Shown here: positions 37,101 to 47,940 of the stretch, one piece after another | How the letters are laid out: each line of letters begins with the position of its first letter | How positions within the stretch are numbered: position 1 is the first letter of the stretch | Assembly (NCBI GenBank): GCA_020747065.1 | Contig: JAGMVK010000003.1 | Span: forward strand, 1,550,001-1,614,000 | Direction: 5' to 3' | DNA from: Cadophora sp. MPI-SDFR-AT-0126 | Lineage: Eukaryota > Ascomycota > Leotiomycetes > Helotiales > Ploettnerulaceae | Length of the DNA stretch: 64,000 bases | The notes under the pieces: model-generated | What the model saw: the letters and a program-made list of their open reading frames with translations, nothing else | The model's database searches: none | Told to the model about the DNA's origin: nothing | Made by a program: the position numbers and the translations under genes

Positions 37101-37492
37101 TCTTCAGCCCGGTTCCCATCCTCAAAATTGAATTGAAAACATCTCGTCGCGTCACATTACAATTCTGATTTACCCTTCTGCCGCTTCTGGAAATCGACGA
37201 CGCTCTTTCTTACCCAGCAGCTCCCTTCCCCAATCTGTCGCACTCCACTCCAGCTCCGCTGCTATTTCGAGCCCGACATTTCGTCTGAACAACAGCCGCG
37301 CGCTGCATAGCTGCCGCCCTACTACTACAAACTCCCAGTTCCCCAAGGCTGCAGCACATCATGATCACTGCCCTGCCTGCTACCTCTTGACACAAGCCGG
37401 CCCAACGCAACGCTCCACTGAGCTCCATCGAGCACAACCCTCCCTTCATAAGAGACCAAGATCCAACATAGCCTCCCCCTCCTGTCATACCG
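34123..37492. other. Divergent promoter region, about 3.4 kb
   Basis: Between the MFS gene (-) and the large C2H2 gene (+). No supported gene. From about 36,400 to 37,490 the plus strand is strongly pyrimidine-rich, with CCTGTCCTGTCTTACTCTG-type runs near 36570-36600. This is typical of long fungal 5' leaders, so much of it is probably the C2H2 mRNA leader. Its 216-codon frame (36396-37046) is compositionally biased and rejected. Upstream ATGs are present (for example near 36811). Confidence 0.5.
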
Positions 37493-40400
37493 ATGTCTTC
37501 AACATACCCGTCTACTTCCCCTCCAGTCGATTCTCATATTCCGAAAGACTTCGATGACCTGGGGCTGAACCATCACCTACCTACTACTCCATTCGGAACA
37601 ACCCTCCTGTCGCCCTATACTCACTCTCAAACGCTCAGTAACTCTGCCAGTCCTTCATACACCCCAGGAGAGTCGGAGTATAGCAATTATCAATCCAGCG
37701 AGTTGGACGAAAGTGATCCTTTCTTTGGCGTGAACTTCGACGACGGTGTACAACGTATAGATTCTATCCCGACGACAGCCATACTTGGAAACGTTGCGTA
37801 CCCATCAACATACCAATCCGCTGATCTTAACCGCCCACTACCTGCCCTACCAACAGACTTCCAAAATCAACCGACAAGCGCAACCTTCAGTAACTCAGGA
37901 TACCCCATCAGTCCAATCCATAGCAGCATACACAATACGCCATCGCCAAACGGCGCAATCAATGACATAAAGAACAATACTACGATTTCTCAACACGAGC
38001 TGATTAGTGGGTTGCGTAACGAGCGCTTTCCAAACGGGCAGTCACTGGCACCAACTGTCACTTCTGTTCAGTTGACTCCAGACCAGAGCGGAAGCAGTAG
38101 CCACACAAGCGCCGAAGGCCTCGAACCAAGCACTATGCCATCTCGTCCCGAACAAAGTCCCCACCTCATGGTCTCCCACTGGGAAGATGGGCAACAACAG
38201 AATAGCTCTTACTCGCTTGTTCCCTCGCATCAACAGTATGGCGCGACTAGCAGCCGAGACTTTGGCGGCCAATTGCCAGTCCAACAACCTCAACAACGCA
38301 CACATTCTGTACAGAGAGACGAAGACGGATCCTGGCGAACCAATGAAGTAACTGGGCAGCGCGGGCTGGACCCAGAAACGAGAAAAGTGGTCGCAAACGT
38401 AGAAATACCCACGCTCAAGGAGGAGGAGGACAATCGAAAAATACTCTACAAGAACAGCGAAGTCGAAGAGTGGAGATCTCAAGCTGGCGGAAGCAGTGAA
38501 GATGAACAACCCTCTCAATCCTATTTTCCTCTGCGCCACGAAAATTGGTACATCAGAGGCGACTCTGGCAGCAGGCGAACTCAAGAAGAGATAGACAACG
38601 ACATTCCTCCTCTTGACGCCGATGGTGTTAGTCTTCATGAGAATCGCCTTGTTGAAGGCCAGACGTACTTTGATCTCAACAGCGACCATATCAACGATGC
38701 TGATAAGGCTGAGCTCATGAACCACCAACGAGTCTGGAAGGATTCTCCATCGGTTCCATACATCACTACTAGCAACTTTCAACCACAAACTGCAAACGAG
38801 GCCATGATGAAGTACAACTTTCATGCCGATGCTATCTCCCTTGCATCACGTGCAGCCACGTGGGGCACGAGGCGAAAGAGCGAGCCCAGCTTGGCTGACT
38901 TTGAAGGAGTATCTGATGGCAGTTTCCTCAAGAAGTTGTCCATCAGTAGCTCGAAGGGGAGAGAGGGTAACCGCCCCCGTCAGAATAGCATCTTCGATCA
39001 AGGCCTGGATCGATTGGCGAACTTCGCACGAAAGAGGAGCGACAGCAAGCTAAAACGGGCTCGCAGTACTCAAAATATACCCGAAGAAGCAGACGTTCCC
39101 CAGTACCCGAGACACAATAGCCAAGACACTCTCGCTCCACCGATGAGAACTCCCAGTTTTGGCAAGAGACCGACGCCCAATATCAACACTGCTTTCGTTG
39201 CCATGGCTGGCCCACTTGCAGCTGTTGGCACAACTCACACCCGCCGTACCTCTGTTGGGGCCACAACTACTTCTCCCAAAAGCCCAGTTCATCTAGGCTT
39301 TGCCAAAAACATAATTAAGAGGGCCCGAAGTCGAAGCGAATTGACCTCACAGGAAAAGGCAGGACAGACAGGGCTCGCAGATCTCTGGAGAAACTCAGGT
39401 GGGCCACCTGTGCTGGCAGCACCACCAAATCTGGTAGAGGCAAGTCGACCTGAGCTTCCACATCAGGATACTCATGACCGCGACGAGGACGACGACGAGG
39501 ATGATGAAGCAGAGGAGAATGACCTGAAAATGGATTCCGAGCAGGAAGCAGATCCTATTGAACCAACATACGATGGTTTCAAAGCTCACGTCCGACGTTT
39601 AAACCCTGACATGGACCCACGCCATAAGTGGCTTGTGAGCAGAATCGCGCACCAACAGGAGATTCGATACAAGAACTTGCTCGATCTGAGAGTCAAGCAC
39701 TCACAAGCCATCAATGCCCGAAACTGCTCTGCTGGTCCTCATTGCTTAGCCTTGGGGGGATCGGCGGTCTTGACAGATGCCAAAGGGAACCCTCGCGAAC
39801 AAGACCGAAATCCTTCGGGCCTTCATCTTGTTACGGACTTCTCTGACAACGACTCCAATCCGGGTGAGGGAGCTTTGACTGAGGAGACCTTTCCAAAAGG
39901 GGTGCCAATGCCCCCAACGAAGAACCTCCCAGCTGAGTTCGAATGTCAACTGTGCTTCAAGTCCAAGAAATTCCAGAAGCCTTCCGACTGGACCAAACAT
40001 GTTCACGAAGATGTACAGCCATTCACTTGCACTTACGACAAGTGTAAAGAGCCGAAGTCATTCAAGAGGAAAGCTGATTGGGTCCGTCATGAAAACGAGA
40101 GGCATCGTCACCTAGAATGGTGGATCTGCCAGGTGGATGATTGCAGACACCCTTGCTATCGAAAGGACAACTTTCTTCAGCATCTTGTTCGTGAACACAA
40201 GTTGCCAGAGCCGAAACAGAAGACCAAAGCGGCTATCAAGAAGGCACGCTTGTCCGAACCCGCATGGATCATGTTGGAACAATGCCACCACGAGACACCG
40301 AACCGACCACAAGATGAGCCTTGTAAATTCTGTGGCAAATCTTTCCCGACCTGGAAGAAGCTGACAGTACACCTTGCCAAGCATATGGAGCACATCAGCT

Positions 40401-41176
40401 TACCAATCCTCCGTCTGGTTGAGGCTAAAACAGTCGATGCAAACACAATTATCAGTCCAGTAGGCGAGCAGATTCTCACACCAGTGACGCCGATCAGCCG
40501 CGCGAAAATGGAATCGCAAAGTCCATTCAATATGGACAGCATCTCTCCGCATGTTCCTCCCACGTCCCAATTTGCCTCGACTGGATTTGAACACCCTTCG
40601 TATTTTCAAACAGCGGGCTCGTCTGCTGGCTATGGCATGCATGGATCCATGCAGCAAGATATCCAGTACACCAACAATAACAATAACAATCAGATGTATC
40701 CAAACACATTTGGTGTTCAACATATGGATCAGTCTCGCGGCTTCAGCAATATGGACACGAGCAACATGAGCCACCTGAATCAAACCCGTGCTTTTGGATC
40801 TTTGGATTCTGGGTTCCCACTTCCCAAAGTCGAACAATCCCGTGCATTTGGGTCGATGGATTCTGGATTCTCTCAGTCAATTCCAAACCAGATTTCCAAT
40901 CACATCCCTAACCAGATCTCCAACCAGAGTTACAACATGCAGCAAACCTCAGGGTACTCTGTCCCGCAGACATTCTCTACTGCACCTCCAGTCTCAGGTT
41001 ATCAGACTTCGAATATGCTAGGAGTTAGCGAAGCTGGGTTTGCATTCGACTCAATGGCCGTAAACGGCGGCCAAAATTTCCCACAAGTTCCGATGAGCCG
41101 AGCTCATGGTAGTGCATCGTCATACGGGCACTCGCCTCAAAATGTGCCTCAGATGCCCTACTATGGACATCAATGA
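37493..41176 (+). CDS. Large C2H2 zinc-finger protein (1227 residues)
   Basis: Single open frame of 1227 codons with no intron needed. Residues 1-650 are mostly disordered, Ser/Gln/Asn-rich, with basic patches (RKRSDSKLKRARS, RRKSEPSL) and a strongly acidic run near 663-678. A cluster of C2H2-type fingers follows: C818-x2-C821 ending TKHVHEDVQPF, CTYDKC ending WVRHENERH (about 844-872), CQVDDC ending FLQHLVREH (about 878-903), then CKFCGKSFPTWKKLTVHLAKH (about 944-965). The first fingers have non-canonical spacing, as in a family of large filamentous-fungal C2H2 proteins. The C-terminal 200 residues are Asn/Gln/Met-rich and contain short repeats (QSRGFSNMD, QTRAFGSLDSGF, QSRAFGSMDSGF). Probably a nuclear regulator; targets unknown. 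A very long CT-rich leader suggests control at the mRNA level. Confidence 0.85.
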   Translation: MSSTYPSTSPPVDSHIPKDFDDLGLNHHLPTTPFGTTLLSPYTHSQTLSNSASPSYTPGESEYSNYQSSELDESDPFFGVNFDDGVQRIDSIPTTAILGNVAYPSTYQSADLNRPLPALPTDFQNQPTSATFSNSGYPISPIHSSIHNTPSPNGAINDIKNNTTISQHELISGLRNERFPNGQSLAPTVTSVQLTPDQSGSSSHTSAEGLEPSTMPSRPEQSPHLMVSHWEDGQQQNSSYSLVPSHQQYGATSSRDFGGQLPVQQPQQRTHSVQRDEDGSWRTNEVTGQRGLDPETRKVVANVEIPTLKEEEDNRKILYKNSEVEEWRSQAGGSSEDEQPSQSYFPLRHENWYIRGDSGSRRTQEEIDNDIPPLDADGVSLHENRLVEGQTYFDLNSDHINDADKAELMNHQRVWKDSPSVPYITTSNFQPQTANEAMMKYNFHADAISLASRAATWGTRRKSEPSLADFEGVSDGSFLKKLSISSSKGREGNRPRQNSIFDQGLDRLANFARKRSDSKLKRARSTQNIPEEADVPQYPRHNSQDTLAPPMRTPSFGKRPTPNINTAFVAMAGPLAAVGTTHTRRTSVGATTTSPKSPVHLGFAKNIIKRARSRSELTSQEKAGQTGLADLWRNSGGPPVLAAPPNLVEASRPELPHQDTHDRDEDDDEDDEAEENDLKMDSEQEADPIEPTYDGFKAHVRRLNPDMDPRHKWLVSRIAHQQEIRYKNLLDLRVKHSQAINARNCSAGPHCLALGGSAVLTDAKGNPREQDRNPSGLHLVTDFSDNDSNPGEGALTEETFPKGVPMPPTKNLPAEFECQLCFKSKKFQKPSDWTKHVHEDVQPFTCTYDKCKEPKSFKRKADWVRHENERHRHLEWWICQVDDCRHPCYRKDNFLQHLVREHKLPEPKQKTKAAIKKARLSEPAWIMLEQCHHETPNRPQDEPCKFCGKSFPTWKKLTVHLAKHMEHISLPILRLVEAKTVDANTIISPVGEQILTPVTPISRAKMESQSPFNMDSISPHVPPTSQFASTGFEHPSYFQTAGSSAGYGMHGSMQQDIQYTNNNNNNQMYPNTFGVQHMDQSRGFSNMDTSNMSHLNQTRAFGSLDSGFPLPKVEQSRAFGSMDSGFSQSIPNQISNHIPNQISNQSYNMQQTSGYSVPQTFSTAPPVSGYQTSNMLGVSEAGFAFDSMAVNGGQNFPQVPMSRAHGSASSYGHSPQNVPQMPYYGHQ

Positions 41177-42548
41177 TGATATATTATGATTTACGTGCTT
41201 ACGCTTGGAGGCGTTTGGAGGCTGGATATTTCTTTCCTACATAGATGGGATGGTGTTATGACCTTGTTTCTTGATTTTGCTTTTATAGATACCAGGACAT
41301 ATGTCTGCGCTGTTTTTCTAGTTTACATATCTTAGTGCAGAGGGCGTTAGCAATTCATTGTGTGGTTACGGTGCCCAAACTCAACTTCATACACATCTTT
41401 ACACTTATACTTGCCGCTCATGGGTACGAACGTATATCAATACTGTGAATTATACATGTTGCGTTGGTTCAGATTCGGAGTCAGTGCTTCCCAGACTAAG
41501 TCACAATGCTGTCTGAATGATCCATCAACGAGGGCCGTGAATGGCTTTCTTCCCCCTGCAGTTTGCTGTCGCATCGACTGTTGGAGCCGGTTCACTCCTT
41601 TCTATCCTATAACGACGTTGAGAAGGTATACTTTTTATTAGTTGAATCCTAACAGACAATGATAGTAGCTTCCTAGTGTAAGCTAGCTTGTTCACTTACA
41701 TCATTCAGTTATCTCAAGAAACAATGTAGAGGAGAACTGCATGGCAATCGAAATTTATGTTCTCCACTGAGTTCGGAGTTCTTCGAAGTTTGTTCCTGCT
41801 GAAGATCTTCCACCGGAACATCCTCGTGCTTGTGTATTGAACATTGTTCCATTGCGTTGACTTCCACAACACAGATATACTTGTCTTCGTTTCTGTGGAT
41901 ATATATATGGTTGGATTTATAATCTGCGTGGTTCCCAAGAAAACCACCGCTATTCGAGTACGAATTTGAATGTTGTTTGTGAAGGAGTATCAAGTTGTTG
42001 CAGAGTAATATCTGAAAGGACACATTCCGATGCCCCCAAAAAAACCACACTCGTCGGTTCTGTGAAAAAGGCTAGAGCTGTGATGCCTGCCGACGCCTCT
42101 CCTGTGTTTTACTGTAGTTTTCCGAGCTCCTGGTCGGTTTCCCCGGTATGACATGCAAGAATGGGGATGGGTATTAGTAAACAAGGATTCAAGGTTTCGA
42201 GAATTGCCTTGAGTCGAACAGTCCTGGCTCCTCCCGTTTTCCTACGAAAAAGATGCCCTAACGATGCATCTTCTTGCTCGGCAAGTTCTCAATTCTTAGT
42301 GATTACTGTCTGTTGTCATTGTCGTCGCCTCGTCGCCTATCGGATAAGTAGCGCAGGTCCACAGTGGGTCATCTCTTCTCTTTTCTGTGCAGTAGTATCT
42401 CCCTTGATCTTCAAAATTCAGATATGATGACAAGATAAATGCATGGAATTGTCTCTATAACATGTTAATACAAACTTGTTGACTTCTTCTTAGATCATGA
42501 GCATCTGTTTACATTGAGGCTCTTCCACATCTGTATTTTTGTTGAGAG
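41177..42548. other. Spacer, no gene seen
   Basis: 3' flank of the C2H2 gene and promoter of the hydrolase gene. Short frames at 41360-41641 (+) and 41709-42050 (-) have no domain. Nothing else recognised. Confidence 0.5.
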
Positions 42549-43766
42549 ATGCCGCCGCGAATCCCACTCCTTCCGGGCCTCGGCAAAGTTGGCATCGTCC
42601 TTGCGTCCTCACTCGCAACGACACTCGCTCTTTACACCATCTTCAAAATCCACACACCACGCCAGAAAATCATCAAAAGCCCGCGTGAAGCACAGCTACG
42701 GAATCTTCTGAGAGAGGAGGAGAGGGATGGACTTCCGTATCCGCCGAATGTGCTGCCTGGTGGGAGAGATGTGACGAGTCCGGTATGTCAGCTGATTTAA
42801 GAGACTTCCCTTTCTTCAATGGAAATAAAGCTTCTGGGGAGAACTGATCGTTGTCATTAGTACGGTACTACAAGGGTCTACGAATGGGGTCCCGAAACTG
42901 GCCGAAAGGTCATGTTCATCCACGGCATCAGCACACCCTGCATAGCACTCAGTAACATCGCCCACAGCCTCGTAGCCAAGGGATGTCGAGTCCTGCTCTT
43001 TGACCTATTCGGTCGTGGGTACAGCGATAGTGTGGACTTACCTCATGATGTACGTCTGTATAGCACGCAGATTCTCCTCGCTATCACTTCTTCTCCTATC
43101 ACTTGGACGCCCGGAGGGTTCAGTCTCATTGGGTATTCGCTCGGTGGTGGGATAGCTGCTGAGTTTGCCGTTGCGTTCCCGGAGATGGTGAAGGGTCTTG
43201 TGTTGCTTGCTCCTGGGGGTCTGTTCCGCTCTGAACACTTTGGGTGGCAGACCCGGCTCATGTATTCTGGGATCTTGCCTGATGCGTTGATAGAGTGGAT
43301 TGTGAGAGGACGGCTTGGAGGCAGACCGGCCGAGAGACCGGTCATGAAGATGGGGAGTGAGGAGAGCCCGTCGCTTGGCGATGAAGCGAAGGGGAATCGA
43401 GACCCTAACTTCGATAATGCTGTTGTGATGAAAAGTAGGCCGCAGTTCACGGTCGCGGATGTGGTGGGTTGGCAACTGGAGGAACATGAGGGCTTCGTAC
43501 GCAGTTTTGTGAGTAGTATGATGTGGGGTCCTATTGAGGGTCCAAGAACTTGGTGGAGAGTTCTTGGAGAGAAGCAGGAGAAGGTCCTGGTAATTGTGGG
43601 GGAGAAAGATGCTATTGTGCTGGTTGAGGAGCTGAATGTTGATGTTGAAGTTGCGGTGGGAGTAGGGAGAGTCGACTATAGGGTTTTGGAGGGTGAGGGG
43701 CATGAGTTTCCGTTCACGGCCTCGGACAGGGTTGTTAAAGAGGTAAGTGAATTTTGGGGTTTATAG
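42549..43766 (+). CDS. Alpha/beta hydrolase with N-terminal membrane anchor
   Basis: Two exons (42549-42782 and 42861-43766, 78-nt intron) give 379 residues. Residues about 10-30 (GKVGIVLASSLATTLALYTI) form a single hydrophobic anchor, followed by a basic segment. The hydrolase core has VMFIHGISTPC (oxyanion-loop HG), LLFDLFGRGYSD, the nucleophile elbow GYSLGG (Ser171), the acid in VGEKDA (Asp328) and the catalytic His in GEGHEFPF (His359), so the triad is complete. A lid insert with charged and flexible sequence lies at about 225-265. Such proteins act as esterases, lipases or thioesterases; the substrate is not inferable. The anchor could direct it to the ER, lipid droplets or the mitochondrial membrane. 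The start at 42549 has context GAGATGCC. Confidence 0.87.
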
Positions 43767-44782
43767 ACTTAGAAGGTTGGTGTTTGGTAAGAACTTTATA
43801 GAGTTGTCTGTTCTACTTGAACTTGCCCTGTTTCTCGATTCTGCTATATTTTTGTTTTGGATATGTCGCTTTTCGTCTTATGGTTTACTGCTTTTGCAAG
43901 TTTGCGTGTTGTCTTGAGTGCTCGAGTTCAGGTGAGCATGATGCATGATATCTCTGCTCAGGCGGGCGGTATCAGACCCGGGCGGTCAAGTCGACGCGGA
44001 AGGACGGATTGAATGGTCGACTGCTTACACAGCAACCAAGTCCGCCGTGAACCACTGTCCTCACTTCTGCGTTCTTTTTTTTTGGTTGTAGGAATACAAC
44101 GTCCCACCTATATCGCGAGAAGATCGTCATATGCACAAGGTCAATTGGTCTCTGTGTCTTGGCTACAGTTGCGATTAGTCTGAATGGTCTATACCTTTCT
44201 TTTTTATCCAGATCAAGTCATATCCCTCAATTCTGGATTACTTGTAAAAATTCACAGGGACGCTACCTACGAGTTACTTACGGTTCGAACATTGTCTTAT
44301 TGATTCGTTCTTGCCTCTTTCAGTCGAGCTAGTCCTCGTTGTCAAATCAGTTGCAAGTACCTGATGTCATCTTTTGGTAACTCAGACGGAACCATTATTA
44401 AAAGGCTTCTGAAAAATATTTTGGTGATTTGGGAGCAGTCCGTTGAACGCTAGCTATTTCCGCGCGGCGAATTTTCTCATAAACACCTAGCATCTCTGGC
44501 TTCAACAGTGGTTCACAACCGTTAGTATAGGAAGTAGTGTATCGATAAACTCGTTCACGAGATCTTGACTCAAACCTAGCACTCCTAGTTTCTCCCTGAG
44601 TCGTATTTAGATGAAGCCTCCTTCCTCAAACAGCTACTATCCTTCTTCATCTTCCATCAGTTCAAATTCAGTACACTGCCAGCTCAAGCTTCAGATACCC
44701 GTCTTCATTCTTCACTTCATCAGACAACTGTCTCCTCGAATCTTCTTCCAAGCTCTATTCGTTTACAGAGCAAACCTTCATC
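43767..44782. other. Spacer, no gene seen
   Basis: 3' flank of the hydrolase and promoter/leader of the small acidic protein gene. The last about 200 nt before 44783 are CT-rich (CTTCTTCCAAGCTC-type), as in a fungal leader. An upstream in-leader frame (44611-44826) overlaps the start out of frame and could be an upstream ORF. Confidence 0.5.
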
Positions 44783-45205
44783 ATGTCTTCCAACATGGAC
44801 TACACCCTCTCAGCCTCCGCTCTTAGCGAGGCACTCTCCAAACTCGCGGTCTCAGATAACGCTTCTGAGATCATTGAAAACGACTCCACCTCCAGTGATG
44901 ACACAGCAGAGTTCAACGATCGCAGTGTCGATGTGCGAGACGCTAGACTCGCTAACGCGATTCTCTGTCTCGACGAGGATATTCCGGAGGGCCTTGATAA
45001 CTCCGTCAGGGAACTCCTCGAGAAGCACGCTAGTAGCACCAACGCTAGCGCTTTGGGACCAATGTCATTCCTGGTCTCAGAGCATTACCTGGAATTCAAA
45101 GCAGCACAAGCTGCTAAGAAGGCCACGGAGAAAAAGCTTCCTCGATCAAAGGGTAGATATGCTCGTGCGGTCTGCCCTCTAAGCGACACTCAACAACCAA
45201 AATAA
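44783..45205 (+). CDS. Small acidic protein of unknown function
   Basis: Single-exon frame of 140 residues; not recognised. The N-terminal half is acidic and Ser/Asp/Glu-rich (SDNASEIIENDSTSSDDTAE). The middle reads like helices (DARLANAILCLDEDIPEGLD, SVRELLEKHASS), followed by FLVSEHYLEFKAAQAAKKAT, a basic KKLPRSKGRYAR segment and a short end. No signal peptide or membrane helix. The ATG at 44783 has a good context (ATCATGTC) and a CT-rich leader; a second Met at residue 5 is an alternative. The composition is more even than that of the surrounding random frames, which is why I accept it, but no homologue comes to mind. Confidence 0.6.
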   Translation: MSSNMDYTLSASALSEALSKLAVSDNASEIIENDSTSSDDTAEFNDRSVDVRDARLANAILCLDEDIPEGLDNSVRELLEKHASSTNASALGPMSFLVSEHYLEFKAAQAAKKATEKKLPRSKGRYARAVCPLSDTQQPK

Positions 45206-47062
45206 ACGATAACGTCGTCGCTAGAAACAACTGGAGAGAATAAGCCCTCGATACTCTCTGTGTTGACAACCCACAATCAGCACAATTCGAAAACAAAGGA
45301 TCGAATATCGACAATGCGCAAAATCAATTGTGCGCACCAAGGCTACGGCGATGTAGCTGAGGCTAATGCCAGAACATCGTCAACCTGGAAGACAGAACAA
45401 CCCATCCGAAGTTAGCCAACCTTCACTACGGACCACAGCAACCACCAACACCATCCGAAATCGGAAACGACCAAGACAAAAAAATAACCCACGTGAGTCA
45501 CACCGAAGAAGAAGAAGAATATCATACAAGAAAAACGAGAATAACTATCTGCGGAAACAGTAAGTCTCTCCCCCGTTACCACGGTACACAACCGAGTTCT
45601 GACGCACTTCAGCTGAGAAATCAGCCACGAGAACATCAACTCACCGCGATAACCCAAACGGTATCTTCCAACCAACACCATATATTTCTGGAATGACACT
45701 AATCAATGTAGGATAAAATCGCTCCTGACCCCGCATTGGTGTACCCACTGCTGCGAGCGAGGCCATGAAGACTCACTACCGTGGCCAAGAACAATTGGAG
45801 ATGGAAAAAGTTGAAAAGAGGATGGGGAAAAAACAAGAAGAAAAAAATCGAGCATCCTCCCTGTCGGATCACATCAAGACAGGGTCCTCCCGCCTTCACG
45901 GGTTGGGGGAGTCCACCATGTCTCCTGCGCTTTCGCGTAGCGGTGGGCGTCAGTAACCTCTTCTTCATCGTCACTTCTGTGGTGGGTGAGAAGGTGGTGA
46001 AGCTAAGCAGGACACGCTGTATAGAAAGTTCTAGAACTGATATATGTGAGTATGACTTCATTGTGGGTTGGAATTACGAGGCTAATTGTGTGGTCAGTGC
46101 ACTGGATCATAATACATCAATGCTAACGCTGATGATCGTGGACTCTTCTCTAGGGAGAGCACATTGTCTTTGACAACGATCTTTTGAGGCAAATATCGCT
46201 CATACATTTTGATGAACAGATTCGCTCATCAATACACCTGATATTGGGTCCGTCAGTGGGTGCTTCTATTTGTATCAGATTCGTACCATAACAATCCTCA
46301 GAGTGACAACCCCAAAGTTGGGAGACATTGCACACATTTAGCTGGCACGACTTCCTCTCCATAGCGTGTCATGCCACTCTAGGTGCATATATCAAAGTGT
46401 AAAGCTGAGTCCAGTTACTCACTACCTTCTCTCTATTCTAATGCTACGTTCGTCTTCATATGATCGGAGCTAAATAGGAAGTTATCGGCACAAATATACC
46501 TATGAACATGACCCCAACTTGTTGATTGTCTTGATTTGGTTTTTAGCGAGATTGTGATAGCTCTGAAAGACTGCCTTGGCGTCGTCAGAACTTCCATTCC
46601 AACTCATCCCATTGTCCTGTATTTATCTCGGGAAATACTGTTGCGGCATACTTTGTACATTATTGTGTTGCTCCACCGCAACGGAAGCGACTTGTGTGAC
46701 CCAGTTGATTAACGTGGTGGATGAATCATACAGTAAAGGAGCGGCAGTGACAGACGTCTTATGAGCAACTCGTTCTTGGTTAAAGGTTTTCGGGGGAGGA
46801 GCCAATGTACTCAGATCCGATTCCTTTCAATCTCAAAATACAAAGCGAGTTGCTGAGACTGATATGAAGACTCGCAGTGAATTGCAACCCGCTCATTCAA
46901 TATTTACTTGCCTTACTGCTTCTCCTGCTCTATACAGACAATTCAAACCTCTATTTTCGTACTGATTCCACAATTTACAAACATCACAAACATCACAACC
47001 ACAAAGATACTCATCATTCCGCAAGATGGCGACAGTTTGGCAAGTAGAGAAGCACTTTTTGG
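45206..47062. other. Spacer, nothing recognised
   Basis: A-rich and mixed sequence with short frames only. The 63- and 130-codon frames at 45765-46173 are Lys/Glu-rich from A-tracts and unconvincing. The end of the stretch is the promoter of the next gene. Confidence 0.5.
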
Positions 47063-47940
47063 ATGTCGTCCCCATCCGAGTTAACCTCCTCGCCGACGGC
47101 CAAAGAATTGGCAACTCAGCAACACGAATCCAGTATGTCTGGGCCAGTTCATCTTTATCATCGAGGCACACTCAACTTCCCAGAAGTGAGATCCGCAGCT
47201 TCCATATTGACTACCGCAAGTTCTTGGGAGAAGTTGCCTAATCTAGCGACTACGATCCGGTACGAGATGCCATGGGTTGGGTTCATCGATTACCCGAATC
47301 TGATAGTTCCCGACGCTTTGTGGAGATTAGAGGTGAGAAGACGCTGCACGAAGCTCTTGCTACGCTGGTCAATTCGTCAAAATCAAGTATGGAAGCTGTT
47401 GACCTTTACATCTTCTCAGCTCGGGTAGGAGAACTTAGAGGACAATGCAAAGAGATTCCCGAGGAGGACGATGACGAAGCTGAGAGAGCTTCAGAGCTCA
47501 ATGGCGAGGGTGAAAAATCAGACATCAGTTCAAAGACACTTCCAAATCACGAATCACCCAAAACCGACTTTCCGCACCTCGGGCACCAAAACAACATTCC
47601 TTGCCACTCGCTTCCAGCCCCTATTCCGCATACCCAAAACTGCCGATCAGCCACAAAGCGCGTATATTTCAGTCCACCTGCCACCCCACCTGAATCCCCA
47701 TCGCGTCCACTCGCGTCTTCTTCACAAGTTCACGCGTCAAGTCACCGCTCCCTCAAATCAAAATGTCCGCAACATCACCACCACACTCACCTCTCCCCAA
47801 ACGCCAGAAGCCCAATCCAACAACATCCCCATCTCAAACAGAACTTCCCTCCTCCCAATCAATCGAAGCAGCCATGTCCGCCGCCGAAGCCCCGTCCCAA
47901 GTTCCTGTTACCAAAGTCTCGGCAGAGCCACCGCTTCTGA
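47063..47940 (+). CDS. Unknown protein; 3' end uncertain
   Basis: Not recognised. Exon 1 (47063-47259) starts [20 protein letters not shown] and continues [18 protein letters not shown] to [12 protein letters not shown] 47-nt intron (GTACGA to ATAG, 47260-47306) moves to another frame reading [40 protein letters not shown] and an acidic [18 protein letters not shown] segment. These parts read as a genuine protein. Beyond about residue 150 the frame turns Pro/Ser/His-rich and overlaps the dUTPase start region in a different frame up to a stop at 47940. That end is probably not real, and a further splice or earlier termination is likely. An alternative first exon from 47026 ([14 protein letters not shown]) uses another frame and cannot be joined cleanly. 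Confidence 0.45.
47732..47737. promoter_or_regulatory. MluI cell-cycle box (MCB) upstream of dUTPase
   Basis: ACGCGT, the core site bound by the MBF complex (Mbp1-Swi6) in yeasts at G1/S genes, lies 26-31 nt before the first dUTPase ATG. TCGCGT half-matches occur at 47701 and 47711. A single 6-mer is expected by chance every few kb, so alone it is weak. The gene function and the stronger pair near PCNA raise its value. Confidence 0.4.

Noticed and set aside
38042..38824. 260-codon minus-strand frame inside the large C2H2 gene
   Set aside because: It is the antisense shadow of a 1227-codon frame with recognisable fingers. Its own sequence shows no domain.
43038..43703. 221-codon minus-strand frame inside the alpha/beta hydrolase
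   Set aside because: Antisense shadow of a gene with a complete catalytic triad.
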